A stretch of 24,052 nucleotides of DNA from CAYSLZ01 sp964468355 (GCA_964468355.1 CAYXSV010000007.1:1-24052), one strand, 5' to 3'. Counted from the first letter of the stretch, positions 15,321-22,574 are shown. Notes: generated from the letters alone by a model not told the origin. Program-made: numbers and translations.

Positions 15321-15349
15321 TTGACAGCTGTAATTGGGTTTGTTAATCT
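15321..15349 (+). promoter_or_regulatory. Consensus promoter with leaderless spacing
   Basis: Perfect -35 TTGACA (15321-15326), a 17-base spacer and the extended -10 TGTTAATCT (15341-15349), which ends 7 bases before ATG 15357. The TTG of the -35 box had given a false upstream start. Confidence 0.75.
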
Positions 15350-15356
15350 TATATTA

Positions 15357-15848
15357 ATGGGTAAAGGAATAAAAATCGGCCGCACTCAAAAGGGAAATAC
15401 CACTCTAATACTTATTTTGTTAGTTTTTATTTTGATTGGTGTTGCGGCTTATTTTTATATTCAATCAACCGGTAAGCAAAAGGTTAGTTCTGAGCCAGTT
15501 CAGCCCCAGACAGAAGAAACTGTTGAAAGTGAAGGTAAACCTTTACCTGAAAAAGATGCGGTTGGAACTCAGGATTTAGAAATTATTGACCGTTATCCTG
15601 GGTCAGTAAGAACGATGTACGAAAATCCTTCCGGTGTAGAATATGAAAGTGTAACTTATGTAACTAAGGATCCAACAGAAGAGGTTAAAGAGTATTATTT
15701 TGAAATTCTTGAAAACGAGGGTTGGGATTTGGTTTCCTCATCAGAAACAGATTTAAGATTTGAGAAAAACTCTTCGGAGTTTGGAGTTCATTTTTATTAT
15801 GACCAGTTTGATAAAATACTTAAATATACTCTCGATTACACTCCATAA
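15357..15848 (+). CDS. Membrane-anchored hypothetical protein
   Basis: A 163-residue protein with a short basic N-terminus, one membrane helix (about 16-36, NTTLILILLVFILIGVAAYF), a proline/glutamate-rich linker, and an extracytoplasmic domain of about 100 residues. That domain (DLEIIDRYPGSVRTMYEN, then PTEEVKEYYFEILENEGWDL) resembles the small domains of bacterial lipoproteins where a helix after PxEEVxxYY packs on a sheet; it has no enzymatic motif. The start is ATG 15357, directly downstream of a consensus promoter; the TTG at 15321 is the -35 box. The N-terminus is not a lipobox signal. Function unknown. Confidence 0.75.
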   Translation: MGKGIKIGRTQKGNTTLILILLVFILIGVAAYFYIQSTGKQKVSSEPVQPQTEETVESEGKPLPEKDAVGTQDLEIIDRYPGSVRTMYENPSGVEYESVTYVTKDPTEEVKEYYFEILENEGWDLVSSSETDLRFEKNSSEFGVHFYYDQFDKILKYTLDYTP

Positions 15849-15880
15849 AGATAATGTAAGAATTTTTATCAGAATAAGGA

Positions 15881-16555
15881 ATGAATAAACGGCTTTTTGG
15901 GTTGAAGACCAAGATAATTAAATCAAGGCGGCGGACGATTAGTTTGGAAGTAACACCGGAAAAGGAATTGATTATCCGGGCGCCGAAGCAGTTGGCGGAT
16001 GAGAAAATAGAAGAATTTATTGATCAGAAAAAAAGATGGATAAATAAAAAAGCCGGCCGGTTGTTAAAGTATTCTCCCAAAAAATTTATTGACGGTGAGC
16101 AGTTTTTGTATTTAGGCAACTTATATCAACTGCATTTTATTGATAAAGATTTTTCAGACGTTTATTTTAATGACGGTTTTTATATTTATCAAAGTAATCA
16201 GGGTAAGGCGAAAGAATTAATGGTTGATTGGTATAAAGGGAGAGCTTTGGATTGGCTGACCAGGCGGGTGGAAAAATATCGTCCTTTGATTAACTGCCGG
16301 ATAAATCAGGTTAAGGTATCATGGGCGAAAAAAAGATGGGGGTCGTACAGCAGTAAAACCAAGAATATAAATTTTAATTGGCGGATTGTAATGGCGCCTT
16401 TAGACGTGATTGATTATCTGGTTGTTCACGAATTAGTTCATGGAGAACACCCGAATCATTCAAGAAGTTTTTGGGGGCGGGTAGAAAAAATTCTGCCGGA
16501 TTATAAAATTCCGCGGCGGTGGTTAAAAAATAATTGGCTGTCGCTGCGGTTATAA
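15881..16555 (+). CDS. YgjP-like (DUF45) zinc metallopeptidase
   Basis: A 224-residue cytosolic protein of the YgjP-like/DUF45 metallopeptidase family, related to the SprT/M48 folds. The zinc site is clear: VVHELVHGEHPNHSRSFW gives H186, E187, H190 and H196. The N-terminal half (KSRRRTISLEVTPEKELIIR, then APKQLADEKIEEFIDQKKRW) is the usual strand-rich leader of this family, and VKVSWAKKRWGSYSSKTKNI precedes the zinc motif as expected. Substrates of the family are not established; links to restriction systems and to DNA repair have been proposed. AAGGA 4 bases before the ATG at 15881 can act as ribosome binding site. It lies 32 bases after the membrane protein gene. Confidence 0.9.
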   Translation: MNKRLFGLKTKIIKSRRRTISLEVTPEKELIIRAPKQLADEKIEEFIDQKKRWINKKAGRLLKYSPKKFIDGEQFLYLGNLYQLHFIDKDFSDVYFNDGFYIYQSNQGKAKELMVDWYKGRALDWLTRRVEKYRPLINCRINQVKVSWAKKRWGSYSSKTKNINFNWRIVMAPLDVIDYLVVHELVHGEHPNHSRSFWGRVEKILPDYKIPRRWLKNNWLSLRL

Positions 16556-16573
16556 AGAAAAGATTTTGCAGTA

Positions 16574-16582
16574 TGTTAAAAT
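16574..16582 (+). promoter_or_regulatory. Extended -10 promoter of the FKBP gene
   Basis: TGTTAAAAT ends 12 bases before the ATG at 16595, giving a leader of only about 6 bases without a Shine-Dalgarno. Confidence 0.5.
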
Positions 16583-16594
16583 AAAATTATTAAG

Positions 16595-17206
16595 ATGACT
16601 AAAAAAATAGCAGCTTTAATTATCGGCTGTATTGTTTTCGGTATTGGTGTTTATTATTTTGGTGTTTATAAATCTTCTGATTCTTCACCGATAAAAGAGG
16701 AAGAACCGACTGACGAGAAATATGAAGATGAGGTACAGATGCCGAATCCGGCGGCGGTTTACTGCGAAGAGGAAGGCGGGGAATCAAAATATATTGATTT
16801 TAAAAGCGGAACGCGGGGGTTTTGTATGTTTAAAGACGGTAGTGAGTGCGGTCAGTGGGATTTTTACCGCGGGGAGTGCAGTAAAGGAGACTTGGTGAAA
16901 GAAACTATTGAGGAGGGCGAAGGCCGAAGAGCGGATGACGGGGATGAAGTTTCCGTTCACTATACCGGAACCTTGGAAGACGGGACTAAATTTGATTCTA
17001 GTTTGGATAGAGACCAGCCGTTTAGTTTTACTATTGGAGAGGGAGAGGTAATAAAGGGTTGGGATCAAGGAGTTTTGGGAATGAAACCGGGAGAAAAAAG
17101 AAAATTAATAATTTCACCGGATTTGGCTTATGGTGAGGAAGGCACCGGACCGATACCGTCTAATTCAACTTTGATTTTTGAAATCGAACTTCTGGAAATA
17201 AATTAA
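16595..17206 (+). CDS. Membrane-anchored DUF333-FKBP fusion, peptidyl-prolyl isomerase
   Basis: A 203-residue extracytoplasmic foldase. Parts in order: a membrane anchor (about 5-25), an acidic linker, a DUF333 domain (about 49-97: NPAAVYCEEEGG, GTRGFCMFKDGSECGQWDF, YRGEC) with four cysteines likely paired, and an FKBP domain (about 98-203). The FKBP pocket residues are present: Y123 (VHYTG), D134 (FDSS), W156 (VIKGWDQG), Y179 (DLAYG) and F195 (LIFEIEL). It should speed cis-trans isomerisation of proline bonds in proteins outside the membrane. DUF333 is normally a small stand-alone domain of putative hemolysin-like proteins; joining it to FKBP is unusual. A second DUF333 protein lies at 19502. 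It has its own promoter. Confidence 0.92.
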   Translation: MTKKIAALIIGCIVFGIGVYYFGVYKSSDSSPIKEEEPTDEKYEDEVQMPNPAAVYCEEEGGESKYIDFKSGTRGFCMFKDGSECGQWDFYRGECSKGDLVKETIEEGEGRRADDGDEVSVHYTGTLEDGTKFDSSLDRDQPFSFTIGEGEVIKGWDQGVLGMKPGEKRKLIISPDLAYGEEGTGPIPSNSTLIFEIELLEIN

Positions 17207-17228
17207 AAACCGGAAAAAAGTGAAAGAT

Positions 17229-17257
17229 TTGACAGGGAAGTTAAAGCGTAGTTTAAT
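17229..17257 (+). promoter_or_regulatory. Promoter with perfect -35 and leaderless spacing
   Basis: TTGACA (17229-17234), a 17-base spacer and TTTAAT (17252-17257) as -10, ending 6 bases before the ATG at 17264. The nearby ATG at 17260 runs into TAA after five codons. Confidence 0.55.
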
Positions 17258-17263
17258 AAATGA

Positions 17264-17827
17264 ATGAAAAAGAATAAAAAGATTATTTTTCTATTTGCCA
17301 TTATTTTTTTTGCTGTTTTAGTAGTTATTTCTAAAAATAATTTATTTAGGGATAAAACAGTTGGGGAAAGCGGCTCCGGTGAAAAAAATCCTCAATCAGC
17401 GGGTTCAGATTCACAGGTTGATGAGGACGACAGTTTAACACCCGAGGAGGTTATAAAACAACTGGAAGGCGGGGACACGCTTGGTGATAATCTCCAGTTA
17501 GCCATTGTCAGTCCGGAAGAAGAGGTTTTTATGCCCGGTCAGGCAAGACTTTGGCGGGCGGAGTTTTCAAATATTGAAACCGATGATTATTTCACGGCCG
17601 AATGTAAATGGAGCTTTTACCTTAATGAGAATAATGAGGAAGTTTTATATAAGGAGCAGGAAATTAGTTCCGGTGTTTCAAAAAATTCACCTCAGGTTTG
17701 CGGATTTACTTCTACTTTTATTGAAAAGCGGGGTGAGTTGAGAGCTGTGTTAGATGTCAAAATTACAAAAAGTTCAGGTGAAATTATCGGTGAACACCAA
17801 GCAGAAAGAACTTATCGGGTTAATTGA
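17264..17827 (+). CDS. Membrane-anchored hypothetical protein
   Basis: A 187-residue protein with one N-terminal membrane helix (about 6-23, KIIFLFAIIFFAVLVVIS), a serine/glycine/acidic linker (about 30-75), and a domain of about 110 residues outside the membrane. The domain has alternating strands (QARLWRAEFSNIE, CKWSFYLNEN, ELRAVLDVKITKSSGEII) and two cysteines that may form a disulfide, which suggests an immunoglobulin-like beta sandwich. No catalytic motif is seen and I do not recognise the family. It has its own promoter. The next gene starts 57 bases downstream. Confidence 0.7.
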   Translation: MKKNKKIIFLFAIIFFAVLVVISKNNLFRDKTVGESGSGEKNPQSAGSDSQVDEDDSLTPEEVIKQLEGGDTLGDNLQLAIVSPEEEVFMPGQARLWRAEFSNIETDDYFTAECKWSFYLNENNEEVLYKEQEISSGVSKNSPQVCGFTSTFIEKRGELRAVLDVKITKSSGEIIGEHQAERTYRVN

Positions 17828-17884
17828 TAATCTTTATATAGTATTATAGAAATTCAATCCGCATAATGTTTATTGAAAGTTTTT

Positions 17885-18196
17885 ATGGTGATTGAAAAAT
17901 TAAGAAAAATATTTATACCAGCTGATATAAAAGAAAAAGATAAATTAGATGAAGTGAGGACGAAGTTAGACTTTGCGATTCGGCGAGTACAAAGCCCAAA
18001 TGATTGTTTAAATTTAATAACAAGATTAGATGAAGAAATTTCTACAAGAGAAGGAAAATATAGTGAGCAACGGATATTTAGTCAATGCCTACTGGCTAGA
18101 GTATTTGATTTAGCTGAAACGTGGCCGCGAATTTTGGATGATCAAATTTTAAATTCTATCGTGGAAGGTAAGAAAAATGGCACTTCAAATCGATGA
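17885..18196 (+). CDS. Small helical hypothetical protein
   Basis: A 103-residue soluble, mostly helical protein: VIEKLRKIFIP, KDKLDEVRTKLDFAIRRVQS, LNLITRLDEEISTREGKY, FSQCLLARVFDLAETWP. No family recognised and no catalytic motif seen. I take the ATG at 17885; the TTG at 17873 would add MKVF only. A CATAAT (17862-17867) could be a -10, but this is weak. It stands between a membrane protein and the PD-(D/E)XK nuclease gene, which has its own promoter. Confidence 0.6.
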   Translation: MVIEKLRKIFIPADIKEKDKLDEVRTKLDFAIRRVQSPNDCLNLITRLDEEISTREGKYSEQRIFSQCLLARVFDLAETWPRILDDQILNSIVEGKKNGTSNR

Positions 18197-18205
18197 CGAT
18201 CGCCG

Positions 18206-18222
18206 GTAGGGCTGCTTCCTAC
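18206..18222. repeat. Short inverted repeat upstream of the nuclease promoter
   Basis: GTAGG (18206-18210) pairs with CCTAC (18218-18222) around GCTGCTT. It sits 6 bases before the extended -10 of the nuclease gene, where a -35 would be. It could be an operator, a weak terminator for the gene before, or chance. Confidence 0.3.
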
Positions 18223-18228
18223 AATTTG

Positions 18229-18237
18229 TGTTAAAAT
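18229..18237 (+). promoter_or_regulatory. Extended -10 promoter of the nuclease gene, leaderless spacing
   Basis: TGTTAAAAT ends 7 bases before the ATG at 18245; no Shine-Dalgarno in between. Confidence 0.6.
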
Positions 18238-18244
18238 TATTATA

Positions 18245-19006
18245 ATGAATAAGTACCGGAGAAGGAGTAATGATTATCGTTATCAATCGGGACAAGATAA
18301 ACCTTTCCGGATTTCCCGGTTTCGGGCGGAACGTTTTTTAGAGTGTCCGAAATGTTTTTATTTGGACCGGCGTCTCGGTCTTGACCGGCCGGGAATGCCG
18401 GGATGGCCGCTTAATGCAGCAGTGGACCACCTTCTAAAAAATGAATTTGATTTGTTAAGAAAAAATGGTCAAAAGCATGCTTTGATGGAAAAATACGGTA
18501 TTGATGCGGTTCCTTTTAACCACCCTGATTTGCCGGAATGGCGGGACGACAATTACCGGTATAAGGGAATTTGCAGTTTGCACCAACCGACTAATTTGGA
18601 ACTATGTGGTATTATTGATGATCTCTGGGTTAATTCCAACGACCGGCTTCATATTGTTGATTACAAATCAACGAGTACTTCCAAAGAAATCAGTCTAGAC
18701 GATGAATACAAACAGGGATATAAAAAACAGGTTGAGTGGTATCAATGGCTTTTCCGGCAAAACGGTTTTGATGTTTCAGATACTGCTTATTTTGTTTATG
18801 CCAATGGCTTAAAAGGCAACCGGGTTTTTGATGCCAAAATAGAATTTGAACTGGAAATTTTGTCTTATCAGGGTGACGATTCTTGGGTTGAACCGACAGT
18901 TTATAAAATGAAGGAATGTTTAGAAAGTGACAAAATCCCTGAGCTGGGCGATGAATGTGAATACTGCCGGTACCGTGAAATGGTTTATAAATCTGAAAAT
19001 GATTAG
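18245..19006 (+). CDS. RecB/Cas4-like PD-(D/E)XK nuclease with possible Fe-S cluster
   Basis: A 253-residue protein of the PDDEXK_1 (RecB-family exonuclease, Cas4-like) group. The N-terminal SRFRAERFLECPKCFYLDRR is typical of these nucleases. Catalytic residues: aspartates in CGIIDDLWV (D125-D126), the HIVDYKST motif (D139, K141), and a following QxxxY helix (KKQVEWYQWLF). Four cysteines, C34 and C37 near the N-terminus and C238 and C241 near the C-terminus (DECEYCRYRE), bracket the domain in the way an iron-sulfur cluster is held in Cas4 and AddB, although the usual pattern has one cysteine on one side and three on the other. No CRISPR array or cas genes are seen here, so a role in repair or recombination is more likely. 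The stop codon overlaps the ATG of the following gene. Confidence 0.88.
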   Translation: MNKYRRRSNDYRYQSGQDKPFRISRFRAERFLECPKCFYLDRRLGLDRPGMPGWPLNAAVDHLLKNEFDLLRKNGQKHALMEKYGIDAVPFNHPDLPEWRDDNYRYKGICSLHQPTNLELCGIIDDLWVNSNDRLHIVDYKSTSTSKEISLDDEYKQGYKKQVEWYQWLFRQNGFDVSDTAYFVYANGLKGNRVFDAKIEFELEILSYQGDDSWVEPTVYKMKECLESDKIPELGDECEYCRYREMVYKSEND

Positions 19007-19481
19007 AAAAATTGTCTTAATTACATTATTTTTATTAATCGGAGCCGGTGCAGTTGTTTATACTAAAAAAGGATTTGTAGTTGATTTTTTTTCAACCGGT
19101 GTTAAAAAGTCGGAAGAACCGCTGCAGATAAAAAAAACTAAAAAGAAATATTCTATTACTTCAGTTTCGTCAACTCTTCTTCAAATTGAAGATTTGGCCG
19201 GGTCCTCAGGAATGTCGGATGAAGAATTTCAACAAGAAATCAAAAACCGTGGATTTCAAATGGATGAGCAGGAAAGGGTTTTTGTAGAGGTTGTCGGTCC
19301 GACCGGTGGTGATCCTGTTTCACCAGAACTTATAAATAAATTTGGCGGTCAAGTAGGTGATTCATGGAGACACCGCAGCGAAGCATGGATTCCTATTAAC
19401 CAATTGTCTAGTTTTGGAGCTAAGTTACCCAAGGGATACTTTGTTGAACCGGTATATCCTCCTCCTCTAGATTTTGAGTAA
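18999..19481 (+). CDS. Membrane-anchored protein with propeptide-like domain
   Basis: A 160-residue protein starting at ATG 18999, inside the last codons of the nuclease gene (8-base overlap), which indicates translational coupling; the earlier in-frame ATG at 18927 would be deep within that gene and is rejected. It has one membrane helix (about 4-22), a basic linker, then a domain outside the membrane. RVFVEVVGPTGG, SPELINKFGGQVGD and AWIPINQLSSFGAK follow a pattern seen in ferredoxin-like propeptide or adaptor domains near subtilases: two strands, a helix, and a VPxxxLxxL motif. No catalytic residue is seen. Coupling to a nuclease gene is odd for an envelope protein and may be only positional. 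Confidence 0.72.
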   Translation: MIRKIVLITLFLLIGAGAVVYTKKGFVVDFFSTGVKKSEEPLQIKKTKKKYSITSVSSTLLQIEDLAGSSGMSDEEFQQEIKNRGFQMDEQERVFVEVVGPTGGDPVSPELINKFGGQVGDSWRHRSEAWIPINQLSSFGAKLPKGYFVEPVYPPPLDFE

Positions 19482-19485
19482 TTAA

Positions 19486-19494
19486 TGGTAAACT
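19486..19494 (+). promoter_or_regulatory. Extended -10 promoter of the secreted-protein operon, leaderless spacing
   Basis: TGGTAAACT ends 7 bases before the ATG at 19502. It should drive the four genes 19502-22323. Confidence 0.6.
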
Positions 19495-19501
19495 AAATAT
19501 A

Positions 19502-20092
19502 ATGAAGAATCAACTGTTAAAGATAAGCGCAATTATCTTTTTGCAATTCATTATATCCGCAATGCGAACTCAATCAATTAATGCCGTTGCTTGGCCGCCT
19601 TACGTTTACTGCGTTCAAATGGGGTACGAAACGGAAACAACCAACGAGGGGAGGTTTTGTATTTTTCCTGACGGCAATAGGTGTGGAATGGAAGCTTTTT
19701 ACGAGGGAAAGTGCGGAGAGGATTATGTAAAAGAAATGGAGTGTGCTGATGATGGGGAAAGCAAACTTCCCGGCAAAGAATGTTGTCCCGGCTTGGTTCC
19801 AAAACAAGATGTACGCCTGAAAAATGACGGATCGTGTGTTGTTTTTGAAGGCTGGGCAGTCTGTTTGCCTTGCGGAAACGGTGTTTGTGACCACTCGGAA
19901 AATATTTGTAACTGCCCGGAAGACTGTGAAACTCAGTCTTTGCCTCAAAAAATTAATCAACAATTAAACAATTCGAGTAAAAACGTAATTTCTACCAATA
20001 ATGACATTAAAAACCAGTTTTACATTTTCGGTGGTATTACAGGGGCTTTAGCTGTTATTTTAGTTATATTAATAAAGAAAAATACCAAGTAA
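19502..20092 (+). CDS. Secreted cysteine-rich DUF333 protein with C-terminal membrane anchor
   Basis: A 196-residue protein with a signal peptide (about 1-28, hydrophobic ISAIIFLQFIISA), then a DUF333 domain (about 33-75: YVYCVQMG, RFCIFPDGNRCGMEAF, YEGKC), a second cysteine-rich part (CADDGESKLPGKECCPGL), and the module LPCGNGVCDHSENICNCPED, a calcium-loop-like Cys motif common in secreted proteins of CPR bacteria and archaea. A C-terminal membrane helix (about 174-191) and a KKNTK tail would anchor it. Sixteen cysteines suggest many disulfides, so it folds outside the cytoplasm. First gene of the operon; function unknown. It shares the DUF333 domain with the FKBP fusion at 16595. Confidence 0.82.
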   Translation: MKNQLLKISAIIFLQFIISAMRTQSINAVAWPPYVYCVQMGYETETTNEGRFCIFPDGNRCGMEAFYEGKCGEDYVKEMECADDGESKLPGKECCPGLVPKQDVRLKNDGSCVVFEGWAVCLPCGNGVCDHSENICNCPEDCETQSLPQKINQQLNNSSKNVISTNNDIKNQFYIFGGITGALAVILVILIKKNTK

Positions 20093-20097
20093 AAATT

Positions 20098-20574
20098 ATG
20101 AAAAAGGTTTTTTTGATCATTATCGGAGTATTTATAGTAATTTTAACTGTGGGAGGCGCATATTGGTTTCAAAGATCAAAAGCTAGGTTATTTCCTACAA
20201 CAGGATCAAAAATAACTGTTAGCATTACGCCGCAGCCCGACACAAGTTCTCCGGAACCCACAACAAATCCCAATCTAAATGACAATAATTCAGTAGGTCG
20301 CAAGCATCCGTTAGATGACATATTAATTACCGATATGAGAATTTGCGATAGTGACAGCGATTGTGTTCCTGAACCAACTTGTCATTCGGAAATATGTATT
20401 AATGAGAAATACCTTAACAATTATTACCCGGACAAGAGTACTTTGCAATGCACGGAAATATTTACTCCTTGTGAAGCAACGCTAAACAATTGTCTTTGCA
20501 AAAATCGGCGGTGTGTTAACACACGGTTGGATACACCAACATGTATGGATTATAAAGAAAAAATAAGTAAATAA
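20098..20574 (+). CDS. Membrane-anchored cysteine-rich protein
   Basis: A 158-residue protein with an N-terminal membrane helix (about 4-22, FLIIIGVFIVILTVGGAYW), a threonine/proline-rich linker, and a cysteine-rich domain (about 75-158). The domain reads CDSDSDCVPEPTCHSEICIN, then CTEIFTPCEATLNNCLCKNR, and CVNT, a disulfide-linked pattern seen in small secreted proteins of archaea and CPR bacteria; the name and role are unknown to me. It starts 5 bases after the previous stop and ends 2 bases before the next ATG, so it is co-translated with its neighbours. Confidence 0.8.
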   Translation: MKKVFLIIIGVFIVILTVGGAYWFQRSKARLFPTTGSKITVSITPQPDTSSPEPTTNPNLNDNNSVGRKHPLDDILITDMRICDSDSDCVPEPTCHSEICINEKYLNNYYPDKSTLQCTEIFTPCEATLNNCLCKNRRCVNTRLDTPTCMDYKEKISK

Positions 20575-20576
20575 AC

Positions 20577-21254
20577 ATGAACAAAAATTTCTTGATAATA
20601 CTAATAGCTTTTTTTGGAATAGTTGGTTTGGCTGCTGTAATTAAAAAATCAACTGTCGCGCCTTTAATCAATGTGCCAAATATAACCTTGAACTTACCCT
20701 TGACTAAAAATCCGATTAAAATTTTGCCCGGTTCCGGCATCTATACTCCTCAAGAAGTTTGGAAACATCGAAACTCACTTATTAACAAGAAAATAACTGT
20801 CCGTGGGCAGGCAGAGTCTTTTGCAGGAATTTGCACAAAACTTGGTTGTCCTAAAGAAAACCCGTGCTGTAACCATTGTTTTGGACCGTTGGGTTTTAAA
20901 ATTAAAGATACAGAAATAACTGTTTGTTACCACTCTTCCGGTGATTGCCAAACTAAAGATTATGAAAGGATTTTAAGGATCTATGGAAAAAACCCAAAAA
21001 GGGATTACGATCTCGGAGATTTTTATGGCACTTACAAAGGGGAAAAGGTAAGGTGTTGGGGTCGTGGTGGTGTAGGCTTTTTATATGAAGTGTGTGATAG
21101 ATCAAAACACACTTGCCACCCATTAGAAAACGGCAAGACCTATCTAGTTACAGGAAGTTTAGGAAAAATTATTCCAGGTTATCATGATTATACCTACCCA
21201 AAACCAAAAGAAGAACTTTATCTAGTTATAGAAGATTTTCAAAAAGTAGATTGA
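20577..21254 (+). CDS. Membrane-anchored protein with cysteine-rich OB-like domain
   Basis: A 225-residue protein. An N-terminal membrane helix (about 4-22) is followed by a linker (KKSTVAPLINVPN to GSGIYTP) nearly identical to that of the next gene. The C-terminal domain (about 60-225) begins VWKHRNSLINKKITVRGQAE, a pattern of small OB-fold domains, and is rich in cysteines (ICTKLGCPKENPCCNHC, VCYHSSGDC, VCDRSKHTCH). No enzymatic motif is recognised. The clusters of cysteines and histidines could bind metal or form disulfides. Third gene of the operon, 2 bases after the previous stop. Confidence 0.8.
   Translation: MNKNFLIILIAFFGIVGLAAVIKKSTVAPLINVPNITLNLPLTKNPIKILPGSGIYTPQEVWKHRNSLINKKITVRGQAESFAGICTKLGCPKENPCCNHCFGPLGFKIKDTEITVCYHSSGDCQTKDYERILRIYGKNPKRDYDLGDFYGTYKGEKVRCWGRGGVGFLYEVCDRSKHTCHPLENGKTYLVTGSLGKIIPGYHDYTYPKPKEELYLVIEDFQKVD
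20621..20756 (+). repeat. 136-bp direct repeat, copy A, coding for anchor and linker
   Basis: Matches 21306-21441 base for base with 6 mismatches and no gap (offset 685). Both copies encode the end of the membrane helix and the linker in the same frame. The genes diverge at once after it. Confidence 0.95.
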
Positions 21255-21264
21255 ACAAGAATCA

Positions 21265-22323
21265 ATGAACAAAAAAATAGTCCTAATTACAATAATGTTA
21301 TTCTCAGTTGGTTTGGCTGTTGTAATTAAAAAATCAACTGTCGCGCCTTTAATCAATGCGCCAAATGTAACCTTGAACTTACCCTTGACTAAAAATCCGA
21401 TTAATATTTTGCCCGGTTCCGGCATTTATACTCCTCTAGAAGGCACTTGGAAACTAATTGCTTTTAAGGACTTATACAGCGGAAATGTAGAAACTCAGCC
21501 AGAAAGAGATAAAAACCTGCCGGCGAAGAACAAAGATATCAGAATAACATTTAATAAAGAAGAAAATAATAAAGGAACTTTATCAGGACACACCATTAAC
21601 AATGCGATTTTTGGTGATTACGAATTAGAAAGAAATAACAAAATTAATATGAAAATAGGCGGAACAAAAGTAAGAGAACCTGAGTGGGGAAATAAGTTTT
21701 GGGATGAAATACACAAAATTGATAAATACCGGCTTGAAGAAAATGCTTTGTTTCTCTATTACAACGACAATCAAAATTTAATGGAATTTGTTAAAGTAGA
21801 TCAAACCTCAACAAATCCGGAGCCGGATCAACCTAAATCAGACCAATCAACTGTTCAAGTTGAATCAGACCTTATCACTTATTTTGAAAATCATTCCGAA
21901 CCGAAAAATCCGGTCAGAATTAATAATATTGGTGATTTGCGTGAGCGAAGAATTGAATTCTATAATTTAATTAAACCAAACAACTTTCCCAGCATATGGA
22001 AAGGGGAAAAGCCGGTAAATGATGAAGAAAATACTAGTTTTATTAGAGTACGGTTAGAGGGAACGGTTAAACTGCATTCAGATGTGTCAAGAGAATGGCT
22101 GCGTAAGCACTATATGGATTGTATCCCGGCGGAGAAAGGACAGAAACACATTATTCTTACGGATGAAAGCGGAGCGGTAAGTTTATATGGTGACGATGCA
22201 GATTTAAGTAATTTTCTAAACAAAAAAGTTGAAGTTACCGGGTTTTATGCTGAGGGTATGTGTGAGGGTCCGGCTTGTTATTGCTATCCGGGTATTTTCG
22301 TCAAAAGCTTTAGTTCTAAATAA
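21265..22323 (+). CDS. Membrane-anchored protein with META/HslJ-like and OB-like domains
   Basis: A 352-residue protein. After a membrane helix (about 4-20) and the duplicated linker comes a domain (about 60-180) starting EGTWKLIAFKDLYSG and containing GTLSGHTINNAIFGDYELER; this fits the META/HslJ-like lipocalin-type pattern (WxL ... G ... G-Y) of stress-related envelope proteins. A proline- and glutamine-rich linker (about 185-205) leads to a third domain (about 205-352), with FIRVRLEGTVKLHSDVSR, LTDESGAVSLYGDDADLS and KVEVTGFYAEGMCEGPACYC, which looks like an OB-fold with a short cysteine cluster. Function unknown. Last gene of the operon, 10 bases after the previous stop. Confidence 0.78.
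   Translation: MNKKIVLITIMLFSVGLAVVIKKSTVAPLINAPNVTLNLPLTKNPINILPGSGIYTPLEGTWKLIAFKDLYSGNVETQPERDKNLPAKNKDIRITFNKEENNKGTLSGHTINNAIFGDYELERNNKINMKIGGTKVREPEWGNKFWDEIHKIDKYRLEENALFLYYNDNQNLMEFVKVDQTSTNPEPDQPKSDQSTVQVESDLITYFENHSEPKNPVRINNIGDLRERRIEFYNLIKPNNFPSIWKGEKPVNDEENTSFIRVRLEGTVKLHSDVSREWLRKHYMDCIPAEKGQKHIILTDESGAVSLYGDDADLSNFLNKKVEVTGFYAEGMCEGPACYCYPGIFVKSFSSK
21306..21441 (+). repeat. 136-bp direct repeat, copy B, coding for anchor and linker
   Basis: Partner of 20621-20756. Of the 6 differences, 2 are silent and 4 change a residue conservatively or mildly (A/V, V/A, I/V, K/N) within the linker; the final one lies at the boundary. Low divergence suggests a recent duplication or gene conversion. 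Confidence 0.95.
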
Positions 22324-22345
22324 AAGATGACTAACCAAAAACGGC

Positions 22346-22558
22346 TTACCGTTCTTTGATAATTCCCAACCGGCTTCTATGCTCTCTCATCCTTGCCGGT
22401 GTTAATGAAGGATTGGGCATTTCGCCTAAAATATCCTTTGCTTGTCGCCAGGTTTCATGAGCTTCTAAGCTGATTGTCTGCTCTAACTGCATTAAATCAG
22501 GGTCTTTTTTTCCACAACAATGTGGCTTGAAAAACAATGATGTTGCTTCTTTTGACAT
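22346..22558 (-). CDS. Small hypothetical protein, minus strand
   Basis: A 70-residue soluble protein: MSKEATSLFFKPHCCGKKDP, a helical middle (LEQTISLEAHETWRQAKDIL), and a basic C-terminus (MREHRSRLGIIKER). No family recognised. A CxC-like pair (HCCGKK) might bind a metal. Support for a real gene is its own perfect extended -10 (minus strand TGATATAAT) ending 5 bases before the ATG at 22558. It converges with the secreted-protein operon, whose stop is 22 bases away, and its promoter lies back to back with that of the CBS protein gene. Confidence 0.6.
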   Translation of the reverse strand: MSKEATSLFFKPHCCGKKDPDLMQLEQTISLEAHETWRQAKDILGEMPNPSLTPARMREHRSRLGIIKER

Positions 22559-22563
22559 AACTT

Positions 22564-22572
22564 ATTATATCA
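22564..22572 (-). promoter_or_regulatory. Perfect extended -10, minus strand, leaderless spacing
   Basis: Minus strand TGATATAAT ends 5 bases before ATG 22558. It is directly beside the plus-strand promoter at 22575-22583. Confidence 0.6.
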
Positions 22573-22574
22573 TG

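Noticed and set aside
15321..15356. TTG start for the 15357 protein
   Set aside because: The TTG is part of a perfect TTGACA -35 box with a -10 at correct distance; the ATG at 15357 follows with the usual spacing.
18927..18998. Upstream extension of the 18999 protein
   Set aside because: It would overlap the nuclease gene by 80 bases and hide the membrane helix start; ATG 18999 gives a normal anchor.
19574..19963. 129-residue minus-strand frame inside the DUF333 protein gene
   Set aside because: Antisense to a gene with a clear signal peptide and cysteine pattern.
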